NCBI GenBank assembly: GCA_021229015.1
Contig: CM037783.1
Coordinates: 5,837,324-5,901,323, forward strand
Direction: 5' to 3'
DNA: 64,000 bases
Origin: Solen grandis
Lineage: Eukaryota > Mollusca > Bivalvia > Adapedonta > Solenidae
The notes below the pieces were generated by a model that was given only the letters and a program-made list of their open reading frames with translations, was not told the DNA's origin and searched no databases. The translations under genes and the position numbers were made by a program. This document shows positions 56,886 to 64,000 of this stretch, piece by piece (position 1 is the stretch's first letter; every line of letters begins with the position of its first letter).

Positions 56886-59800
56886 AAAAGCTATCCTTGT
56901 TTACTTTTCATACATCAAGTTGGGATAATATTGGTGAATATTGGTGTACCAAACCCCGCCCTGGGATCCAGCAAGTATAACCAGGTTCGGCACCAGAAAA
57001 ATCACAACACATTGCTTCGGTTACTTGATTTATTCTTATGCTGATGAATGGTAAAGAACTGAAAATATAAATGTGCATACTAAGCATTCACATATACTAG
57101 TATCAATACAATTAGCAATATAAAAAATAGGCAAAAATAAAAGTAATTAAAAAACCCATCTATACCAAAAACATCATTTTATGTCATTTAGGATACATGA
57201 ATAAAACGTTTTACGAGTCTGACCAAAATAATTCCTTACTTCAAGTAACTTGAACACAACGCTATCAATGTACGACAATGTACGAAGAAATTAGAGTCCG
57301 AATCCAAGAAAAGTTTGGCTCAAAATATGTTTGATATTGGTACAATACATTCGAGACAGATGTAACAAATGTGTCATATAATGTTAATAACTTTAAATAT
57401 TGATTTACTTACACCATGAGACCTACAATTACGACAAAATGTCATTCGAGAAACTGTTGACCACGAGGTCCAAGTGGCTGGCAGGCATTTTTGTCCGAGA
57501 GGTTAAATTAGTGAAAGGATTACAAATTAGCAGAAAGATGTCTTTCTGGCCTATGAGGGACATGACAATTGGTCTCAGTTTTATAAGCAGAAAAATGTTC
57601 TCTTTGGAAGTGTCTGCAAGCAACTATGAAAATAAAAGATATAGATCTATGAAAGATACAAGACTATCCAATTAATTTGCAAGCATCAGGTAATTCATTT
57701 ACTGGAATAATGGAAACTGTTTATAGGCAAATAGCTCAACCTTTTTATTGGTTTGTTCCTTTATCAGTGATCACAGTAGGTATTGTCATTACATAATATA
57801 CAGTGTAGTATAGTAGAGAGTGCATGTAGCTTAATGACATCGGGCAACCAGACACAGGAAATCAGGCAACTAACTTTAGGAGGTAACTCACCTCAGCCTG
57901 ATATTCTCCCTCTTTCCCCACCCACTTAATATCACTAGAGTATAAAAAAGACACACACATGTACATACACCTTAAACTTTAAAATATGTTGATCTTTATA
58001 TTGGTAGCTATCTCTTTTCAAAACCACTTATATGATATAGAAAGTCAAATTAGTCACAGTGGTTGGGTTGAGGATTCCAGAGAGTTGAAATAGCTGTGTA
58101 AGTGATTTACACCAGGTCCACTCCTCTTCTGAGTTTTAAATTGTTGTGTCCCTGTACATGATCTAACCACTACAGGAAGAGGAGTGGTAGTATAGTTCCA
58201 CTTCTAGTGCTTGATGTTTTAAATTGTTGGGGGTGGGGAGTACTTAGAGGTAGGACTTAAAACATTTATTATTATGTTGAATTTATCCCAATGTTTGCAA
58301 ATACACATGCATAAAATTCATTAAAAACAAAAATAAGTTTCTAAAAAACATTGTTTTGGATGTGGATTTTTCCTCTAATTAATATCTGATGAAAAACTTA
58401 ATGGATTGCATTATGTACATGATATCAAAACTTTGGTCAAAATCTATTTTGGTTACTATCCTATTATTATAACAGAGTTATGACCTGTTGTTGACATATT
58501 TAATGTCAATATTTCATTTCCAATTAATAACCTTCAAAAGTCTCAATGGATATAAACATATTTTCCATGTAAGTATATAATACCAAAATACAGACCAAGG
58601 TAAATTTTGGGTACTATCCACGAAATATTGGCAGAGTTATGGGCCTTTCTTCAGATATTTTAAGGTAAAATCTACATCTTTTAAAGGACTTGTTTTTAAT
58701 TCATATATGACTCGTGAGAGTATCATAATAAACATTTTATTAGGCTGATAAGGTTGCAATCCAACAAATCTTGATGGAATTTTGCCCTTTTTTAAACCAT
58801 TATTTACTGAAACATTTTCCTTTCAAAATAACGCCTTATTTTTGGTGTGCTCTTTTCCATTATATTTCCAGTTTTTCATAATTTTCACTATCAAAAAATA
58901 TCAGTATAATAAAATAGTTATACTTTGTGAGTGAAACATGTACGTTTGTAACAAAATATTGTTGAAACAGGTATTAAGCATATTCCAAATGAACTGTCAT
59001 TTAGTGATTGAGGTTGAAAAAAAGATGAGGGAAAATAAGGAAAAGCAGAAGTGTACAGTGGCTAAATAAAGGGCTCTTAAGATACAGGATACAGGTTGGA
59101 TTGTTGGTTTAGATTTGACTCCAATCTGTACTCTGTAACCTGTGTGGATAGCCTCCTTTGCTAAACAGCCAATCTAAGTCAAGAGTCAAGAAAAACAAGA
59201 TATTTTGTTTTAGTTATACATTTAACCTCCATGGCAACCTGTGCTTTAGAGACTTTCTCTATTGACTGGCCACTAAAGACAGGCTGGACTGTGTACAATC
59301 ATGTATAATCATGCATGTACCGGTATGCCATGCCTTCAGAATCATTGCTTTATTTATCAGACACTATTCTTGAGGCTATTTATAATAGTGTTGGATGACA
59401 AACAACAAAGTTATTTTCTGTCAGACCTACACATATATTTACATCAAATCACTTTTGGACTACACCAAAACAAGTGTTTCCTATCAATATCTAATGTAAA
59501 AGGTGTTTATAATGTGTCTGTTATTGCTTGTTTCCGTCCTTGGTCATCTTATTGACATATTTACAAGTATGAGTCTAGTGATGTAATTACGAGTAGATGG
59601 CAGAAATATTTCATAAGCTGTATGCAAGATTAAAATAACTGAACATAAAACTGTGTGAATGATAGGTGCTACAAATGATTTAAAGGATTCCAGTGATTGC
59701 CAAGTCACCGTTGCATTACCATATTACATTGTATTTTGTGGATTTAAGTTTCCTAGTGGGTATACTTTATTACTTTGTATGGTATGTATATTAATTTGTA

Positions 59801-61238
59801 AGCATGTTGTTTTTTGTTGGCAGCAGTATGCTTTTTTGTATGCCCAGATTTTTTACCATTTTTCAACCAATCAGACATTTATCTATTTATTTAGCATAGA
59901 TGTTCATTGGCATACTCTTATTAAGATTGTTAAATATAAGATTGTTTTAAAAAAAAAAAAAAATTTTAAGGAAATTGAACTAGATTAATTTAGATGATTT
60001 TTATAAATAATATTTCTTGTACTGGATATTGTTGTTTGTCATGACACTAATTTTAAAGTTGAAAATGTACAAAAATATTGACATGCTGAATTCCTGAAAA
60101 ATAAGTTAAAATTCCTGAAATTCAGATATGGAATTTTCAAAATTCCAGATTTTGGGTCTTATTGACACCCCTGCCTTTTACCTCCCAAAGTATTTCAGTT
60201 TGAATTACCCTTATAAGCAATCTGTTCCCTTATTACAGTGTTACAGACAGTAGAAAGACTAAATCAAGAAAGCAGTTCTTCTTAATAGGAAATAAGAGAG
60301 ATCCATCTCTCAACTATTCTGGGTGTTTCCCACAGAAACAGTCAGTACTTGCATGTTGCACACAACATGTTTCTGGTACATGTTTGATGTTATACAGTGG
60401 AAATAACAGTAATGATACAGGTGGATAAGTACCTTTAAGCAAACCTGAGGCGCTTACAGGAATCCGGTTTACCAGGAAAACATGGTGAGGGAAAGCTTGT
60501 AGATCATTATGTGCTGGGTGGGGATGTATAACCTGTTGGAATGTGTGGATAGGATCAGTCTGACATTGAATCTTCAGGGGGGAGGGGGATTTCAGAACAA
60601 GGGGATTTTGTACTGGCCTCCTCACTCAGGTGTGTTTTATTGATGTATGTCTGTCTTTCTGGTTTGCTTATTCTTATCTTTTATTCTTTCTTGTTAGCTT
60701 GCAGTCTTGTTTCTTTATTTTTCTGGTTTTGTTACTATCCAGATATGTTAGAAGTTCCATATTTAGATATTGTCAGAAATCTTCATAACAGTCTGAAACA
60801 TCAGTTCTAACACAATACAAAATATGCTATATGAACATAGAAGGCTTGTTGCATGCGTTTTTTTTTGTTGTTTTTTTTTTTTTGATAGATGCAATGTTGA
60901 AAGATAATGTATATTAATATGTCATATGAGTCTTAAAATAATGCATGATAAAATAAACCCACACACTTATATCACATTTAAAATTTCGCAGTCTAATAAA
61001 CATGTTAAAATGGAAAATTATGATTTTCATGCTATATTGAAAAATAATTCACAGTATTGCATTCAGATGCTTTGTAATTAATGCTCAGACCTCAGTAATG
61101 ACCTTCATAGTTAGATGACTTAACACCGTGTATTTTTCTGTGATATAGCTCTAAAAACAAAACTCTTTTCCTAAGTAAGTCATTCCCTTTGACTATGCCA
61201 TCTAGTCATTTCAGTAAATTAAATGGCAATTAAATGGA
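56886..61238. other. 4.3 kb unassigned sequence
   Basis: It has few recognisable repeats. An interval at 57417-57618 has a CAG acceptor-like and GTAAGT donor-like pair on the minus strand and a 60-codon frame, but the frame stops before the donor and the protein is unfamiliar. Other frames (59301, 59659 and 60314) look non-coding. It may be intergenic or intron of an unseen gene. Confidence 0.4.
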
Positions 61239-61995
61239 TTCAACCTGTTTTATTATACCCCCTGATGTGAAGTGTATATGGGGGCTATATTGGTTTGTCA
61301 GCCAGTTGGTCCAGCAGTAGATGAGACTGTCCGACCTAGGTCTTGGTTACCTTTGGTTGGATTTTAATTAAACTTTACGAGATTGATAAGAACCCGGCCC
61401 TGTTACTAGTTGTGCATATTATTGGCATGTCATGAGTATCTTCATTTTAAATGAGTTATGGCCCTTTGTCATATGTCTTAAAGGTAAACCAAAGAAAATA
61501 CTTTTAAAACCCTTTCTATTTCATCCTTTAGCTCACCTGAGCACAGAGTGGACATCCATCCGTCAGCATTTTCTTGTATACCCTTTAGCATCTTAATTTC
61601 TTCAGCAATCTTCTTCAAACTTTATCACAATATTTATAGCCATAATCTTTAGGTCAGTTTTGATTATAGCTGATATCTGCCCCTTAGGTCTGGAGTTATA
61701 GCCCTTGAATGATAAAAAATGCCAAATTTCACTTTGTGTACACTCAAGCATCCTTATTTCTTAAGCAATTTTCTTCAAACTTTATAATGATGTTTATGGC
61801 CGTAATCTTTCAGCTTAGTTTGATTATAAATGATATAAGCCAATTCAGTCAGGAGTAGACTTAAAAATTTCTTGTCAGAGACCACAAGGCCTGGATTTGA
61901 TTTATATCATGGCCTATTGAACCTCTATAAATTCTTCAAATCAGTGACCTTGGATGACCTTGACCATGACCCAGTGACCTATTTCTGTATTTTTA
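61239..61995 (-). repeat. Dispersed tandem-core repeats, minus orientation
   Basis: TTATACCCCCTGATGTG at 61253 begins a fragment whose minus-strand end is a hairpin of GCCCCC/GGGGGTATAATAAAA. A GCTCACCTGAGCACAGAG element starts at 61531. No coding. Confidence 0.6.
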
Positions 61996-62530
61996 GCTCG
62001 ACTATTCAGAGAATATGAGAGCTATTCTACTCGCGTCAACGTTGGTGTCGGCATTGGCAGTCATATCTAAGAAACCAGTAGGTGTATTGCAATCAATCTT
62101 CACACAAGTCTTTCTAGGCACAAAACAAACCTAGAGAACCAAGAGGGACAACTCTTGATTGAATTTTACTCAAATTATGGGCCTTTTTCAACTTAAAAAT
62201 TTGCGTTAACATTTTTGGTTAAAGTTTTTCTGCAACTAAGTTAATATCATAACTCTGTAACCACTTGGTGTATTGGATTTAAACTTTACACAAGTCTTCC
62301 TAAGCATGAAACCAACCTGCAGAACCAAGATGAACAACACTTGCTAGAATTTTACTCAAATTATGGGTCTTTTTCGACTTAGAAATTTGCGTTTTACTGA
62401 GAATTAAAGAGAACATGCTGCTAAATTGAGTCACATAAATTATTTTAATACTGCTTTAATACAATAGTATTGCGTCACTATCAAATACCCGAATAGTCGA
62501 GCATGCTGTCTTTCGGACAGCTCTTGTTTG
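61996..62530 (+). mobile_element. Small element with GCTCGACTATTC TIR and terminal hairpin
   Basis: GCTCGACTATTC (61996-62007) and GAATAGTCGAGC (62491-62502) are perfect inverse repeats. Two ~170-bp units lie inside (ATTTTACTCAAATTATGGG). The right end is hairpin GCTGTC-TTTCG-GACAGC (62505-62521), then TCTTGTTT. Confidence 0.75.
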
Positions 62531-63188
62531 GCTTTCTTGTAATAAGATAAATCATGGATAAACTTTTTTTTTTCTGGGGTCAGAATGGGCTCAGCTCCAG
62601 GGTCACTTGATTTTACTTAGACATATAGGAAAAAATTTATAAGATCTCATCAGAAACCACAAGGCCTGGAGTTTAGTAACATGACCCATTAAACTGGATC
62701 TTATGAGTTTGCTTGAATCATGGCCGTGGTGTCAAAATTGGTCCTGCCTTAATCTTTTGACAGGTTTTTCAACAGAATTCGTCCTCTAAAATGATGATGT
62801 CCGGGCCGGCGTCATCGTCGTTGGGCATCACTCAGGTTGACCTTTTTAGAAAATTGTCACAACCTGCTCATGGTGAGCTATTGTGATCGCCTTTTGTCCG
62901 GCGTCCGTTCGTCCGAAGTCAGCAATTTTCTTTAAACGACATCTACTTCTAACACACTGGGCCAAATTTGATGAAAAATTGCCTGCGATGTTCCTTGCAT
63001 GAAGCTCTACCAAAGTTGTTCAAATGGTTCCGGTCTGTTGCCTATCTGGGCCACAGGAGCTAAAAATAGATTTTTAAAGTGAAATCTTTAAAAATCTTCT
63101 TCTTCGAAATCATAAGGTCTAGAGCTTATATATTTGGTGTGTGACATTGTCTTATGAACCTTTACGAAGTTTACCATATACACTGGCA
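62531..63188 (-). repeat. Fragments of GGGTCAAAATTGG and GCTATTGTGATCGCC repeats
   Basis: These continue the families seen at 55641-56885 in the same orientation; GTGAGCTATTGTGATCGCC lies at 62872-62890. No coding. Confidence 0.6.
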
Positions 63189-63838
63189 GATTAGGCGCAC
63201 TGTTTTTTCAGATAATTCAGGTTTATAGAGGGGGGGTGCACCTTATATGATGATATACAGCTTTCTTTTTTTTTCAATCACTGAGAAGTGAAATTTACCG
63301 TTATACGATCTCAGAAAATGGATATACTGAAAGCCAATGAATACAATAATATGCTATAAAGTCTACATGAAACTATAATAAACAATACCAGGTTATTGCT
63401 TTTGTTCATATTAGTTATCCTACTGGTATATTTCATGATAAATTGATCGTGAGAAACTGAAACAACTTGGTGGAAGCCATTTTCCTATAAACTAAAAAGT
63501 TTATTTTATGGGACCTCATGATGTATAGGTCCCCAGTGTTATTTAGAATGCGGGGACACGGTCAAGTAATGTCATGTTATGAAATGTGTCACCTTCACCC
63601 TACCCCTTCTTAATATAACGGTCGAAAGGTAACCTTATGCCATGTGTAAATAAAACATTTCACCATATGATTAGCCACGGTGATATAAGGATAGCTTTCA
63701 GTCTGTCAAATGTACGACGGCACAAATTTCAAAACAATATTTCGGCCTAACATACTATATGATAAATGATTTTTTTTTTTTTTTCAAATAAGTTACGCTG
63801 AAAATTAGGATGCGCCTTATATATAGCTGCGCCTAATC
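63189..63838. mobile_element. MITE with GATTAGGCGCA TIR
   Basis: GATTAGGCGCA (63189-63199) and TGCGCCTAATC (63828-63838) are perfect inverse repeats. The inner ends repeat GCACCTTATAT and GCGCCTTATAT. No coding. The motif style resembles Tc1/mariner (pogo-like) MITEs, but a TA duplication is not evident. Confidence 0.6.
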
Positions 63839-64000
63839 AGACCGTTTTTCACCTATTGACCTTGACCTTTTGCCTATTTTTGCTGTATTTTTTTTGAAAA
63901 CTTAAAAATGCCTGTCATTTCAGAACCGTTACCAACAGGGCACTGATATTTCACATGTGAATTCCTTGTGGCAAGACCTTTCCATCAATGTTACACTTTT
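63839..64000 (-). repeat. Inverse copy of 25300-25440, cut by the window end
   Basis: TGACCTTGACCTTTTGCC, AGAACCGTTACCAACAGGGC and ACCTTTCCATCAATG are the reverse complement of the dispersed repeat inside the CAGGG copy 1 element. Confidence 0.8.

Noticed and set aside
59659..59988. 109-codon plus-strand frame rich in hydrophobic residues
   Set aside because: It is the translation of T-rich DNA ending in a poly-A run. No known motif.
60314..60625. 103-codon minus-strand frame
   Set aside because: There is no recognisable domain, composition is biased towards His/Pro from CT-rich DNA, and no splice or repeat support.

Overview
The window looks like nuclear DNA of a marine bivalve mollusc. 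The evidence is indirect. One conserved animal gene is spread over small phase-0 exons with GT/AG introns. The intervening DNA is AT-rich and packed with repeats of a style I associate with bivalves: 150-170 bp tandem cores, GGAC-rich linkers, terminal hairpins, GCTCAGGTGAGCT ends, tRNA-derived SINEs. I cannot name the species. There is no sign of prokaryotic gene organisation.

The only confident gene is GMP reductase (GMPR), on the minus strand. Five exons are resolved to the base: 45689-45775, 37541-37660, 30863-30946, 30292-30465 and 28166-28354. Together they encode residues 1-218 of about 345, including the catalytic Cys at residue 186, and all four introns are phase 0. The C-terminal exons were not found and probably lie left of the window. 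A P2X7-ballast-like ORF (43502-43837, minus) and a frameshifted non-LTR reverse-transcriptase fragment (49878-50322, minus) are the only other recognisable coding sequences. Both are tied to mobile DNA.

The sequence is three contigs joined by two 100-N gaps (13365-13464 and 23636-23735). Contig A (1-13364) is almost wholly an array of ~450 bp units rich in TGACGTCA, interrupted by modules that end in a hairpin plus CTAG. Contig B (13465-23635) is a second, partly corrupted copy of 30212-40960, with degraded copies of exons 4, 3 and 2. It is best read as an unpurged alternative haplotype, not a gene duplication. Contig C (23736-64000) carries the gene and the region upstream of it.

The most interesting biology is in the mobile elements of contig C. 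(i) A TIR family starting CAGGGTTC has two copies (24571-26218 and 38546-39577), each flanked by a perfect 5-bp direct repeat; the second has a paralogous empty site at 48413-48661. (ii) A 4.4-kb element (41072-45464) in GMPR intron 1 has clustered TTTCACCCCC/TTTCCTCCC subterminal repeats. (iii) Nested in it is a 1.6-kb element with 145-bp TIRs and TTAA ends that carries the P2X7-ballast-like ORF and a compact cluster of promoter motifs. (iv) A 752-bp insertion is present in contig C and absent from contig B; it has no target duplication and ends CTAA after a hairpin. (v) Several otherwise different repeat families share one 3' layout: GGAC-rich linker, GC-rich hairpin, ATAAAA-like tail.

From 46 to 64 kb I see no supported gene apart from the RT relic, only dispersed repeats and stretches of unrecognised AT-rich DNA.
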